The notes beneath the pieces are model-generated. The model was not told where the DNA came from and ran no database searches. It was given only the letters and a program-made list of their open reading frames with translations. The position numbers and the translations under genes were made by a program. This document shows, piece after piece, positions 11,525 to 22,619 of a DNA stretch of 64,000 nucleotides (position 1 is its first letter; each line of letters starts with the position of its first letter). This DNA comes from Sphagnum compactum (Eukaryota; Bryophyta; Sphagnopsida; Sphagnales), in assembly GCA_965153455.1 (NCBI GenBank), contig OZ234493.1:6686213-6750212 (forward strand), given 5' to 3'.

Positions 11525-11640
11525 ATCATGATGCAATGATTAGAATGGTCTCCTAACCCAAAGGTCAAAGGTTCAATTTGTTTTTCAACTTCTTGTTGTT
11601 TTCTACATACAAGTGAAAAAAAAAAAAAAAAGTAATTTTC
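11525..11640 (+). mobile_element. Possible tRNA-derived SINE fragment
   Basis: A tRNA-like stretch (GGTCTCCTAACCCAAAGGTC then AAAGGTTCAATTTG, similar to a pol III B box GGTTCRANTCC) is followed at about 11617 by a run of 16 to 17 A. A box match, short length and A tail are SINE features, but no second copy with the same body was found, so this is tentative. Confidence 0.25.
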
Positions 11641-11699
11641 GGACAACTTCGTCAAGCAAAATTCCCTTTAGAAAAATAGGCACTTGCAACTTCCATAGG

Positions 11700-12260
11700 A
11701 AAAGAGGACTTAACCAAGGTTTTTCAACTTTTTTGAGGAAAAGGAGACATGCCATTTTCCTCGAGAATCATGATTTCTTGTGACAAATGAGTCCGAGTTC
11801 CTAGGGAAACATGGTTGTCATAGTCTAGGGTAAGTTTTCACATTGACAAAAACAATTTTATTTTTTCAAAAAATGAATTCGTTTTTAGCTTTGAAATTAT
11901 ATATATTTCCATCATCTACAATGATATTATTGGGGGTGTAGCCTATGATAATTATGATGAATTTCAACATATATTGGGGATTATTTAATGATGAAAGTGA
12001 CCTTAGGGTAAAGCACTTGAGGCAAATGAGCTAAGTTCCTTGGGGAACATGATTATCTAGAACAAATGGGCCCAAATTTTCAAGGGAAGCATCTCAAGTT
12101 CTTTGACAAACCATGTTTTCTTAAAGAACTTGGGTACATTTGTCTTGAGGAACCATGTTTTGAGCTGCCTATAGGTATTCCTTGGACAACCACGTTTCCT
12201 TAAAATTTAGGCTCATTTGCTTTGGAGAAGTTGCAAGTCTCCTTCTCCCGAAGAAGGTGA
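11700..12260. repeat. Loose repeats around CCTTGGGGAACATG
   Basis: Variants of 'CCTWGGGGAA(A)CATG' and of 'CAAATGAGCC' recur about every 60-80 bp on both strands (for example near 11800, 12035, 12110, 12150 and 12180). Copies are too diverged to set a unit. No coding signal. Confidence 0.3.
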
Positions 12261-12554
12261 AGAAACTTAATTAAATCCCTTTCTCCCAAGGAAGTTGTCT
12301 AAAGACTGCAAATATTTTTTCATCATTTGTGGAAAAAAAAAACATTTAAATTGAGGGAAAATGTGAACCTTGGACTGAAAGAGGCAATTTTAGCCATTAC
12401 ACTATAACTCTTTTCTTGAAATAGTGATGCAAGAAAGATAATTAAAGTGTACATCACAATTCAGGTAGAGTCAAAAAAAAACTAAATGTCAATTTATTTC
12501 TTATAGGCATTGTACTACATTTGCGTCAAGCCCGGTTAATTTCTTACCCTGGTT

Positions 12555-12720
12555 TAGTGCTCGCCAAATATGAAATTCAAATCTTTAATCACCTTTTCTA
12601 TATTTTTGGTTACACCTTGAAAACCAACCATAGAAATCTAATAATTTTACTATTTTTTTCTCACTTTGGGCAATTGAAAACCTCCAAAATTGCTTTATTT
12701 TCAATTTTCAAATTTCTCAT
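12555..12720 (+). repeat. Dispersed 170-bp AT-rich repeat, copy A
   Basis: It contains AAATATGAAATTCAAATCTT, then TATATTTTTGGTTACACCTT, then CAATTGAAAACCTCCAAAA. The same order of words occurs at 14035-14200 and 54490-54660 in the same orientation. No coding content; see the finding on this family. Confidence 0.65.
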
Positions 12721-13080
12721 TTGGAGAAGATCCCCCTCCTCCCCCTCCCATCCCTCCCACCCAAAAAAAAACATTCTTACCAAGTGTTGGGTGATTCTTT
12801 GATTTTATTTTTTTAATACCATAGTACACGAACGTTTTTGGCGTAAATTAAACTATTTCTTATTTTGCCAAAATTTTGAAAAAATATTTCTTACTTGTGT
12901 CAAAATTTTAATAATTATTAACAAAATCAAATTTTGAAGCATTTTGGCTGTTGGGTTCGAACTTCACTTCTAGGAATGAAAGATGTGACACTCTAAACAC
13001 AATTATGTGCCAAAATTTTCAGAATTAAAAACTCAACTGCCAAAGTTAAGATTTGAAATTTAATTAATTATTCGACAATT

Positions 13081-13219
13081 TGTTGCCAAGGGCCAAGGCA
13101 AATTGACCCCCACATTGGGATCATGGTAAAAACTCAAAAACCCACATTTAAAATGGGTTTTGGGGTTTTTACCATGATCACAATGTGGGGGTCAATTCGC
13201 CCTGGCCGTTGTTGCCGAG
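13081..13219. mobile_element. 117-bp palindromic foldback MITE
   Basis: The element proper is 13091-13207. Two arms of about 45 bp, starting GGCCAAGGCAAATTGACC on the left and GGCCAGGGCGAATTGACC on the right (reverse strand), differ at only a few bases and meet over a short loop near 13150. Both arms include GATCATGGTAAAAAC. The flanks TGTTGCCAAG (13081-13090) and TGTTGCCGAG (13210-13219) are direct repeats, consistent with a roughly 10-bp target duplication of Mutator type. The left arm also occurs at 1917-1960. Confidence 0.75.
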
Positions 13220-13419
13220 TACTACAATAACCAGTGGTTCATTTTTATTTATTTTTAATCAAAAACAAAGAACCACAAAAGGTGTCAGGTATTTGGAAAA
13301 AAGAAAATCAGAGAATCAAAGAACCAACGAGTTGCAGTTACTTCAAAACCCTCACAGAACCTCCGGGTTTCATGAAAGAGCGTATAATCTTCCGGGCAGT
13401 GATTTGACGTTTAAAAAAA

Positions 13420-13540
13420 ATGAGAGCCGTGATCGTATATCAAAAACGGGTATTTGATTTGTTTTCAATAACCATGATTGTGTATCAGAACCGGGTATGG
13501 AATTTTTGAGAACCATGATCATGAACCCGGTGAACTGCCC
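13420..13540 (+). repeat. Three units of about 43 bp
   Basis: GCCGTGATCGTATATCAAAA, ACCATGATTGTGTATCAGAA and ACCATGATCATGAACCC begin similar units, each leading into CGGGTAT or CCGGT. Spacing is about 42-44 bp. Confidence 0.5.
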
Positions 13541-13764
13541 TGATACCCGGAGGGTGTTTGGTGCCGTACCTACTGACCCACGGAACACGGGGGTTATTTT
13601 CGTCAAGTCGTATGGATAGGATCCTAGATACCACTGAAGATACCCATTTCCACGTACCCGGCCGGAGGAAAAGCATCAAGAAAAGAAGAGAAAGGAAAAG
13701 CAGTCCCGGAGTCAAGACTGCAGAGCCGCGCGTCTTTCCGCGCCGGTGAGGCGCGGGTGGTGAC

Positions 13765-13805
13765 CGGCAACGGGGTAACCGGCAGCGAAGCGACCGTTGG
13801 GCGCG
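13765..13805. promoter_or_regulatory. Candidate MSA-like (mitotic Myb) sites
   Basis: In a GC-rich block upstream of the UVI4-like gene, the minus strand at 13792-13801 reads CCCAACGGTC, close to the mitosis-specific activator consensus YCYAACGGYYA bound by three-repeat Myb factors. A second AACGG core lies on the plus strand at about 13769. The sites are about 1.1 kb from the start codon, but the transcription start is unknown. The link is inferred from the cell-cycle nature of the downstream protein. Confidence 0.3.
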
Positions 13806-14034
13806 CTTACATTTCAAATTCAAATCCAACCAAGTCACTGCACCCGCCTCGCAATTTCCGGGGAGACTTTTTTTACCCTGTTTCACCTTCTTTCACCCGC
13901 GCAAGCTCTGCTTTTCTTACCACCTGGATTTATTACACGGCCTTTCTCCAAGTTTAACCCAACGTAACCTCGACGAGCGCGTCTCCGCTTCAATGATTTC
14001 TTTTTGAGTCAAAATGGCGATCACCCATACGACT

Positions 14035-14200
14035 ATTTAGCCAAATGTGGCTATAAACTAAATATGAAAGCAAAAAATTTCAAAAATCTTTCTATATTTT
14101 TGGCTACCTAATTGATCCTTGATACATGTATAAAAATCTGGCGCTTTTTCTTAAATTTCGGTCGAATTCTGGCTATTGAAAATCTGAATAACCACTTGAT
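14035..14200 (+). repeat. Dispersed 170-bp AT-rich repeat, copy B
   Basis: It has the same succession of words as copies A and C: CTAAATATGAAA, CTTTCTATATTTTTGGCTAC, then a stretch ending GCTATTGAAAATCTGAATA. It lies between the GC-rich block and the transcribed part of the UVI4-like gene, so it may fall within that gene's promoter. Confidence 0.6.
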
Positions 14201-14874
14201 TTTAGCCCTTTTAATTTTATTACCGCTTTTTAAAATCTACATAGCCCAGCTTCTTTTTTTCTGGGCGAAACAATTTTCGCACTGTGGCGACAAAAAAAAA
14301 TCGGAAATTTTTGGGGAAAAAAAATAGTGTGCATTCCAAAAAAGATTGCCAAACTTTTGAAACTACAAAATTGGAAAGGAAAAAGGAAAAAAAAAAAAAA
14401 AAAAACCCAGATATATAGCCAGAAAAAAAAAAGAAAAAAAAAGAAAAAGGCATGCAAGTCCGCCTCCACGAACGCCCCCCGCGCGCGCTCCACTGCAGTT
14501 CAAAATCGAATTCCACGCATATGTTTTCGGCAGCGATCTGCAGAGCTCGCACAGTCTCCAGCTTCTGTCGTCGATTTGTTTTCATTTGCTTGGATTTTTC
14601 ACTCTCTAGTTGTTTGGTTTTTCGGTTTTCCAAACTGCGCTTGTGAAGCTTGAGAGTTGGAATCTTGAGCTTTCCTGAGCTACTACTATTCACGTATGTG
14701 TTTTGGTGTTCTTGGCATTAGGGTTTGAAAGCAGAGAAAGAGCAGAAACTGTGTGTGTATGTATGTATGTGAGGCGAGGGAGGTGAGAGGAGACGTGTGA
14801 GTGTGTGAGAAAGAAGAAGCTTCAAGAAGGTGGGTGGGACTAGAAGTCATTTTCTTCTTCTGTGTTTTCCAACG

Positions 14875-15913
14875 ATGAGTGGAGATGGGGAGCCATCCTC
14901 TGATGGGAAAGGAGGTGGTGGTGGTGAATTGGCTTGGAGAAGGCCTGCGGAGGCCAGTAGGCAAACGCGGCACTTGAGCAAGTTCATTGCGCAGGATAAG
15001 GAGAACATTTTCTTCTTTCCCGGTAATAACATTGTGGAGCCGCTGCAGCAGAGGAGTCCGTTGCCTGTGGGATATCCTCGGGTGCCGTTGCAGGATATCA
15101 CTGCGATTCTGAGCCCGCTCAATGTATGTTCCGTTTCCGCTCTTTTCTTGCATGATGATCTTTGGAGCTCGGTTTTTTTCTTTTAGGGTGGGGCGGGTTT
15201 TCTTCTTTTGTTTCTTCATCTTGCTTGTTATCCAAATTGGGTTTCTTTTCCCTTCCGAGACTTTTTTTTCACAATTTCTTAGTTTATATCCGCGTCTCCT
15301 GGTTTCAGATATGTCTGTCTCTGATCAAATATAGATCGATGAAGATGCAGACTGAACTCTTTCTTGTAGCAATTGCCCTAGTACATTGTTCAAGTCTGAC
15401 ATTTCTAATCGTTTCTTCCTACAGCAACCAAGGGGGAATGGCGATGAGGGTGGTGAGGGACACAAGAAGCCCAAGCTGCGAAAAAGTCGGAAGAAGCCAT
15501 TGCGGCCATGCCCTTCACTGGTGGAGGAGTCGGCTGCCGTTTCATCCTCAGAGCAAGTACAGTCCTCAGAACAATACACATTGACGGTGACGGAGACCGT
15601 TTCTGCCGTACCCAAGCTTTCGGGAATTACGGCGACTGTCAGCAGCAGCAGCAAGATTCAAGAACGGAGTACAAGAGAGGAGATCGTCTTGGAGCTCGGT
15701 GTCAACGAGTCTGATAAACGCTTTGAGGCCGCTGCTGAAAGTTCTGTAAAAACCCAAGTGAAAACAAAAGCATCATCTCTAGTGGTGACAGCTCCAAGTC
15801 CTCCGCCAGCGAGAGGTGCAGCGCCCAGATCGCCAACTAGCCGTGAATCAAAGAGGAGGAAACCACATACAACAAAACCAACTCCTGGGCAGAATGTAGC
15901 AAGGTTTCGATAA
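14875..15913 (+). CDS. POLYCHOME/UVI4/OSD1-like APC/C regulator (two exons)
   Basis: Exons 14875-15123 and 15425-15913 give 245 residues. The intron (15124-15424) begins GTATGT, ends TTCCTACAG, and joins in phase 0. The first ATG in frame is 14875. The frame is open further upstream but has no ATG there. Residues 42-44 are a KEN box in QDKENI. Residues 67-77, YPRVPLQDITA, are a textbook destruction box in nearly the context seen in Arabidopsis UVI4/OSD1 (YPRTPLRDIT). An extra RxxL lies at 60-63. Basic clusters at 97-108 and 226-229 look like nuclear signals. The protein ends in Phe-Arg, recalling the Met-Arg tail by which UVI4/OSD1 bind the APC/C. Family members inhibit the APC/C and control endoreduplication and meiotic divisions. 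The middle region is not conserved to my eye, so another APC/C substrate is possible. A further downstream exon cannot be excluded. Confidence 0.65.
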
Positions 15914-16423
15914 GGTTATCGACAGTTTCTCTTCACACTCTGCCCCCCAGCTTCCATTCATAATGGGTTGTGAATATGTTCCAAAGTAAAAAACATATCT
16001 TCTGCTTCTGAAGATTGTCAGGATCTGCCTTACATTCAGAGTCTTTCAGATCCCTCTGTCCAAGGAAGACTGTAGTACTAGTGTCAGGTGCTCTCAATCT
16101 TTTCAGAGTCTTTACAAGAAAACTTTCAAATCCCTTCACCGAGGGACTGTATTTTCAGACTCCTCTACTCAAGGGGGCTGGCATGCATGTTCAGGTGCTC
16201 ATCATGTGTCTCACAAACCTTCAGCTCCTTATAAGCAGGGACTGTATGTTTAGGGTTTAGCAAGTCTTTACCACTTCCTGCGGCCCATGTCACTGATGGG
16301 CTAGATGTTCTTATTCAAGCTTCTTTGAAATGTGCTAATTTACTTATTCCTATGGATCTATGCACTCAAGATTTGGAAATCTGTGCTAATTGTGTCTACT
16401 GTCTTGATTTGGGATGCAATAGT
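15914..16423 (+). other. 3' flank of the UVI4-like gene
   Basis: No coding frame. Several loose copies of 'TTCAGA(G)TCYYTYTRYYCAAGG' occur at 16040-16170. It probably contains the 3' untranslated region. No clear polyadenylation site was chosen. Confidence 0.35.
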
Positions 16424-16735
16424 GTTTTGGGGGTTTAGTTTTGTCACAAAGATTTGTGCTGCAGGAAAGCTGATGTATTTATTTTCTCTGGTGAATTGAG
16501 ATCTAGGAAATTCTCAGTGCATCACATGCCTCTACAGAAGCAGGCAAGTGGGTTGTAGTTGGTAATGGGTGATGAGAGGTTTGAGATGCAGCAGAGTGAT
16601 GGGGGTTTTTGTTTTGTCACAATAATGTTTATGCTGCAGGAAATTGATGTATTTGTTTTCTCTGGGGAAATGAGAGAAATTCTCAGTACATCATATATGC
16701 CTAGGTTTCCGATCAAAGCAGGTAAGTGGGTCAGA
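16424..16735. repeat. Imperfect 135-bp direct duplication
   Basis: Segment 16424-16555 (GTTTTGTCACAAAGATTTGT, CTGCAGGAAAGCTGATGTAT, TTCTCAGTGCATCACATGCC, AGGCAAGTGGGT) is repeated at 16598-16735 with matching blocks in the same order (GTTTTGTCACAATAATG, CTGCAGGAAATTGATGTAT, TTCTCAGTACATCATATATG, AGGTAAGTGGGT). Many differences mean the duplication is old. No protein was recognised. Confidence 0.75.
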
Positions 16736-17176
16736 TGCTGCTGCTGATGCTGCCTAGAGAACATTGTTAGGGTAAGGATAGAATGTGCCACGAGCAGAGT
16801 TCTGAGAAATTGGGTGAAGTTATCAGAACTGGCTCTAGCTTTGATTTATTCACCGTTCTGTGTTCAAATTGATGAACCAAATAAGCTTCCCCTAATTAGC
16901 AAGCAGCTTGTATTGGAGGCAAGGTGAGTCACACATCTGAATCTCAACAAAATCTGAAGAGATGCTTAAAAAAAAGACTGCAGGGGTTCTGAAGCCTAGA
17001 ATTACTATTAGCTATATTTGTCAACAAAAATGTGTCTAATCTCATTGACTTTGTAATTTCCCCGTCTGTCATGAAGCTTTTGGAAAGTTGAACTCTGTTT
17101 TCTGTATTTTGATTGTTTACTATGTTGAAGCTTAATTGAGCAAGTTTCTGTTGAATTGAATTGCTTGCTTAGAGTT

Positions 17177-20100
17177 CTAAGTGCTATGTCTTGGGTCTTG
17201 TCGTAAGGCCCCTCCTAGCTCTTGAGGAACCAAGGGAACTAGAGACTGAACAACATCTGCTATGAGAGGCCTGTAGCTTGCTTCTGATTGCACACATAAC
17301 ACTGTCACTGCAGCAACCTACATTGCAATCAAGAACCATGTTAGTTGAGCCTCAAATGTGGTAAACAAACAAGAGTTGAATGCTGTTCTTGATGATACTG
17401 CACCTGGTAAAGATGCTTGAAGTTGACAGTTTCCCTTAGATAAGGGTCGATGATCTCCAATGTTTCCTTTCTGTCTGTTAGGGACTGGGTTGCCTGCCAG
17501 CAAAACACTGCTTGTATGATTAACAGCGAACAATAACTACTCAAAAGTGTGAAGAAAATTAACTACTTCAAGAAAGGTTGATCTTTGCAGATTGCTACAA
17601 CCCTACAGTGAAGGGTCTTCTCTATGCATCTATATATACTGGCTTTGTTCTGCTATATTTGCTGAGCCTAGAATGTTAGTGTATGCAGGCATCACGGCTT
17701 GTACCTTAGTGTGTACCTGGTATTTATCAGGCTGTATAAACATCACTTCATAGTTATGTTATGAGTGTATGTAGTATGTACCCATTTAACAAGGCACTGA
17801 GATCCTTGAGCTTTTGTTGAGTCTACAGGTGGTCTTCCTGTCAGAAGCTCCAGTAAGACTACTCCAAAGCCATAGACATCGCTCTTCTCTGTCAATGTCC
17901 CTGCACAACGATCAGGCTGTTTGTTTTCAATTTTGTGATGTACCCACACTGGGGATCATCCACACGAGGAATTAGTCAACTTTTGGCCACATGTCAAAGA
18001 GGAAAGTGGAAAGTTTTAAGAATCCTGCTCTAGTTTTGCAACTTGCTGGAAATGTAATGTCTAAATATGGCAATTTCAGAAATTGTCCTTGAAACTTTGA
18101 TGCATTTTTTTGACAGAGAGCCTCTCTGAGACACACTGAATTTTTTTTTCTCCCCAAACACAAATGCAATGTGATGGGTGTCAAAAATCCTCATCAAACT
18201 TTGTGCATGGAAGGTGTCCCTCCTCATCAGCAGAACATAATCTTGTATGCAGTCTTGAAAGTGGTGGGAATTGATTACCATCCATCAAGTACTCTGGAGC
18301 CATGTAGCCACATGCTCCTGGTACTTTCTTTCTATTTTCATCGAGCAAGCTTGCTTCTGGTGCAGCCAACTTAAATCCAAAATCTGACACCTGGAACAAC
18401 AACAGATAACTACAGTGGAATTCAAATTACAGATTGAATTTTTATTTTCTTTCCTTTGGGTCACATTAATTTTGAGCATCTTGGGTTCCAATCACAGTCT
18501 ATTTGGTAAAGATAACAAAGTAGCACTACTTGATAGTCCTATCTCTAGTATCTACCTTAACATTTTACACTGGTGGAAAGGACACATTCTGGGTCAAGGA
18601 TTCAGCTGAAATCCTGAGCTTCACAAGGTATCAATGAAATGTGGGCAAGTGCCATTTTAAACAAATGCAACAGAAAGTGTTGCAGCAAGAAGACCCTATC
18701 ACAACTCTAAGCAGCAATACAGGATAGTAAATTTGAGGTTGGTTGTGCTCAAATAACCTTTGCATTAAATTGGGAGTCGAGAAGAATGTTGGAGGCTTTG
18801 AAGTTTCCATGGATGATTGGAACCTTAGAATGTTCATGCAGGTGCTCCAGCCCTCTGTCATTGCAGCAACATCCCACATTGAAGAAGGAACAATGTAGAA
18901 GGATGGCTACAAATGTGTGTATGCCTAAAAGCACAACAACAAAAACAATAACAACTGGTGCTATTAATGACCAAGATGAAAACATAAAATTATGCTTTTC
19001 ACGGAGTTCTAGACTGAATATTTCATGATTCGTCTGTTCCATTGAAGGTAAACCTAAACCCAACTATGCTTTGGTCTGTAGAGTTGGACAGAAAGATAAA
19101 TTAATCGTTACCGAGCAGCTTCTAGTGCAATTTTGAGGCGAAGCTGCCAATTGAGCATGGATCCATGTGAAGGACCTTCATTTATCCACAAAACATCAGA
19201 GTTAGGTTAGGAAGATTTTGGACCCAACAAGATAACGACCCAAAATCTGTGCCCAGTTGATTCTCTTTGCAAATTGAAATGAGAATACAGGCAGCAGTAG
19301 TACTTTGAACAAACAGTCACAGAATGAGCAATTGAGGCAAAAACATAAACAGGAAAAACAGAGAATTAGTTATCCACATATGAAAACTTTGGCAGAAGTG
19401 AAGATTCACAAGGATCTGTTGGAGCACATCATCAGAATACATGACGGCAAGCTATCAATGACATTGACTAGATGCATCATGAAAGAAAACTGTTCACCTA
19501 ATGTAGACAAAAGACTGTGTGGAGTTGTCTTTACCATGAAGCTGATCATGAAGTGAACTGTTTTGCATTAGCGCATGTACCAGCAGATGCTGAGGTCCAT
19601 CACAAGAATAGCCTAAAAGTGGCATCAAATTTGGGTGTTGTATTTTGCTTATCAAATCAACCTCCACCTGTATTCAAATCAAGCCAAACAAAAATTTGTG
19701 ACCGGTGTTGCATTTATTCATTAGTAATTATGAATAACTCTTCTATTATCTTCCATTTCTCTTTCTACATGAAAAAATATACCTGACACAAAAATGATTT
19801 TTGAGCTCGAAAACATGAGCTTAAATCTCCTCTGTTTGATGCTTTTGCCATATGTTCAAAATGCAAATTGGACATCTTAGTTGAGGCTAAAGAATCTGTT
19901 TTTTCTTGGAATTCTCAGAAACCTGTCTTATTGTTCATAACATATGCTTCATGGAACATGCTGTAGAGCTTGCATGGCTGTGAGTGAACAGTAAGTACCT
20001 GAAAATTCACTCCAGAAATCTTCTCTTCCTCTTCCACTCTCCTCACAGTGACAAAGATATCATAATCAAGCTTTGCTTTGTAGATGTGTCCAAGCCTCCC

Positions 20101-21019
20101 CACTCCCAGCAAATTTGAGGAGCTGAAATTATCTGTTGCAGATTGCAGTAAGGAGTATGCAAGGGAGCAAGGAGGCAATAATGCTTGTTCTCCGCCCCTT
20201 CCACATCCATTCAGGCTTTGGAGTTGGCCTAGCCATGCACCAAAGCCTCTTGACCCTGCAAAACAGGTCAGTGTGCTCAAGATTTAAAACTCTGCTTCTC
20301 TCACTCATATCTCATTTCATGACACAAAAAACGCTTTCTCTTTAGTTTGTTGCATGCTAGGACCACAACCTACTTGGAGATTTGGAGAGTTCAGTGTCCA
20401 GGTGGTGTTGCAATGTGGCCTGGTTTGTCCAAATTGGCATCAGTTGGGTATTGTCTGCACATCTCCATATCTGACTTTTGCAAATCCAGTATAGAAACAC
20501 TGGGACTGCCAGCAGAAGCAACAGTGAAGGTGGCAGAATGATCAGCAGTAGCCGCCTTGTGCTTATATCTTGGGACTTTCTTATAGTATCTGCTGCTCAT
20601 CAGACCCAAAAAAAAACACCCAAACATGCATCAGTGTCACAATAACCTTCTTGAGGATGAACCTTTTTTTTGCAACCTATTGGCTTTGGATATGATGTTA
20701 CAGAATTGAACAAGTGGAATTGCGCCTTACAATATGGAGTTGCTGTTCTTGTCCTGCTTTGAAGAACCAATCTTGCACCAGATTGCTTGATCCCTGAAAC
20801 CTCCTTTGTTGGGAGATTCCTGTTGTTACCAAAAGAGGATCCATCATGAAGCTCAAAAGGTTGAATTTCAAATGTTGGGCTAACCGAAGTAGAACCTAGA
20901 GTTGGAGGCAAATACCTTTTTTCTGGTGAAAAATACCCATGGACTAACTCCAGTTCACTAGTGATCAACACAGCAAGGAAGAAGATGACTCTGAGATTGC
21001 CAGTGATCATTCTGGCCAT
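17177..21019 (-). CDS. Receptor-like pseudokinase, ten exons, intact
   Basis: Minus-strand exons 21019-20731, 20592-20374, 20255-19999, 19667-19535, 19175-19112, 18854-18758, 18390-18279, 17900-17782, 17493-17404 and 17317-17177 join with GT-AG borders and agreeing phases to give 506 residues. Residues 1-28 form a signal peptide, a short ectodomain of about 80 residues follows, and the membrane span is 111-134. The kinase domain starts near 215. The exon peptides ([68 protein letters not shown]) match the Arabidopsis At1g80640-type receptor-like kinases through to the C-terminal [12 protein letters not shown]. The Gly loop (220-225), the alpha-C Glu (257), DFG (356-358) and APE (384-386) are kept. 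The beta-3 Lys is Arg241 (VTVRRV) and HRD is HGN (336-338), so the protein is predicted to be catalytically inactive. Its role is probably in signalling at the plasma membrane; the ligand is unknown. Confidence 0.9.
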
Positions 21020-22320
21020 TTCCCTTCTCTATATTGCCCAATTCAAAAACCATGCTCGTGTGAAAAAAAAATATCAAGAGGAGAAGATGAAGATGCTTGA
21101 TTTTTGGCTATTGTTCCAGAAATTTTTGCCAAATGGCACAATCTTCCTGCTGAGTCTTCAATTTGAATCTCTGCACCAACAAAAAGGGAACTGTGTCAGC
21201 TGTTCCTCACTCCTCTTGTGCACTGAAATTTCAGTTTCTTGCTCTACAGATGATATGTCGGTGGCAAAAACTGACTTCTGACAAGACTCCTTCGGAGTCC
21301 AAAGAGAGGGTTTTGTGCTACCATCAAATTTGTTCTGGCTGGTCAAGAGAAAAACTCAGCTGAAGCTGAGAGAAAGCAGGATGGGAAAAAGGAGAGAAAA
21401 ATCTCACGTGGGTTGTTGATTCTAAATTCCTTTCAGCTGAAACTCATCTGGGAGAAGGGCATGGAAATGATGCGAATCCCCAGAAGAAGAGAACTAGCAA
21501 TCAGAAGACCAAGGGACGAGCTGAAAGCTTAGAAATTGGACATATGGCAGAAAAGATGAACCTTTTGTTTGGAAAATGCAGGAGGATCCGATTCAGCTAC
21601 ATGGGTGCTCAGCTACCGACTCCTCTTCCTTGAGCTTCCTATTTCCAAATGCTTTTAACCCCATGCCCAAATTACACACAATTCTGAAGTTTCATCTGTC
21701 GCGTATCCACAGCTTCCTGAGCCTCCTCCTCCTCCTCCTCATCAGCAATGCCTAACAACTGTAGTACCTTACACATCTCTCAGCCTCCTCAGGTTCTCTG
21801 ACTCCAAGGTCTGAAAAAAAAGCCTTCGTGGTTCTAGAGAAGAGATTATGAACAGGATGCCACTGCAGAGGACAGAGATTGAGAGACTAATTCAGGGACA
21901 AAAAAACAGGCAAACATCAAAGCCCACCAACATGACAAAAAACAAAAGAGACACAAGAAAAAGATGGAAGATTTCCACATACAAAAATGGTGAAGCCCCC
22001 TAAATAATGCCCACAAATTAAAAATTAAAGCTATTTTATTAATGTAGTTAATTAGCAGTTGAACCCAAGTTTGATTTGCTTCTGAAAATTCTTAAACACC
22101 AATAAAGTGTTGATTATAATGAACAGCAATTGAATAGCCAAAATAAATAAGCTAGGCACAAGCAAATTAAGTACTAAAAATATATGTGATCAAGCCAAAA
22201 TGTGGAAACAACAAAATCATACCAAGTGCTTACCTATGATGGACTAGTTGCATCATAGCAGAGAAAGGAACAAAACGAGCTAGCAACAGTCTGAACTCAT
22301 TGTACACAGTAAAGTTATTT
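21020..22320 (-). promoter_or_regulatory. Upstream region of the pseudokinase gene
   Basis: No coding frame is supported. The first few hundred bases beyond 21020 should hold the 5' untranslated leader and promoter of the minus-strand gene. A CTC/GAG triplet run (CCTCCTCCTCCTCCTC) sits at about 21723-21740. No TATA box was chosen with confidence. Confidence 0.3.
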
Positions 22321-22464
22321 GTAAACTCACCCTCTCTTTCACCCCCTATTCTCTTTGCGGTCACCCCCTATCCCCTCTTTGAGTGGTATCTGCAAAGTAA
22401 GGAAATTTTATTAAATCTTAGTATGAAATGCTGAAATTGAGCATTTAATGCACAAGGTTGGAGA

Positions 22465-22616
22465 GTAATCATAATAGTTGTACAAGTAGGAGCAGTCAAA
22501 ATATATGTAGCAGCAGTGAAGGCGCTCAGGGTAAAGAAGGGTAATCATAATAGTTGTACAAGTAGGAGCAGTGAAAATATATGTAGCAGCAGTGAAGGCG
22601 CTCAGGGAAAAGGAAA
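22465..22616. repeat. Recent 76-bp tandem duplication
   Basis: GTAATCATAATAGTTGTAC starts at 22465 and again at 22541. Both units run through AGTAGGAGCAGT, ATATATGTAGCAGCAGTGAA and GGCGCTCAGGG with almost no differences, so the duplication is young. Confidence 0.9.
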
Positions 22617-22619
22617 GAC

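Noticed and set aside
13485-13886. 133-codon minus-strand frame upstream of the UVI4-like gene
   Set aside because: It crosses a 43-bp repeat and a GC-rich promoter-like block and has no domain.
14220-14693. Minus-strand frames rich in Phe and Lys
   Set aside because: They read A and T homopolymers just upstream of the UVI4-like gene.
14686-15219. 177-codon minus-strand frame over UVI4-like exon 1
   Set aside because: It lies antisense to a well-supported exon with proper splice sites and contains no domain.
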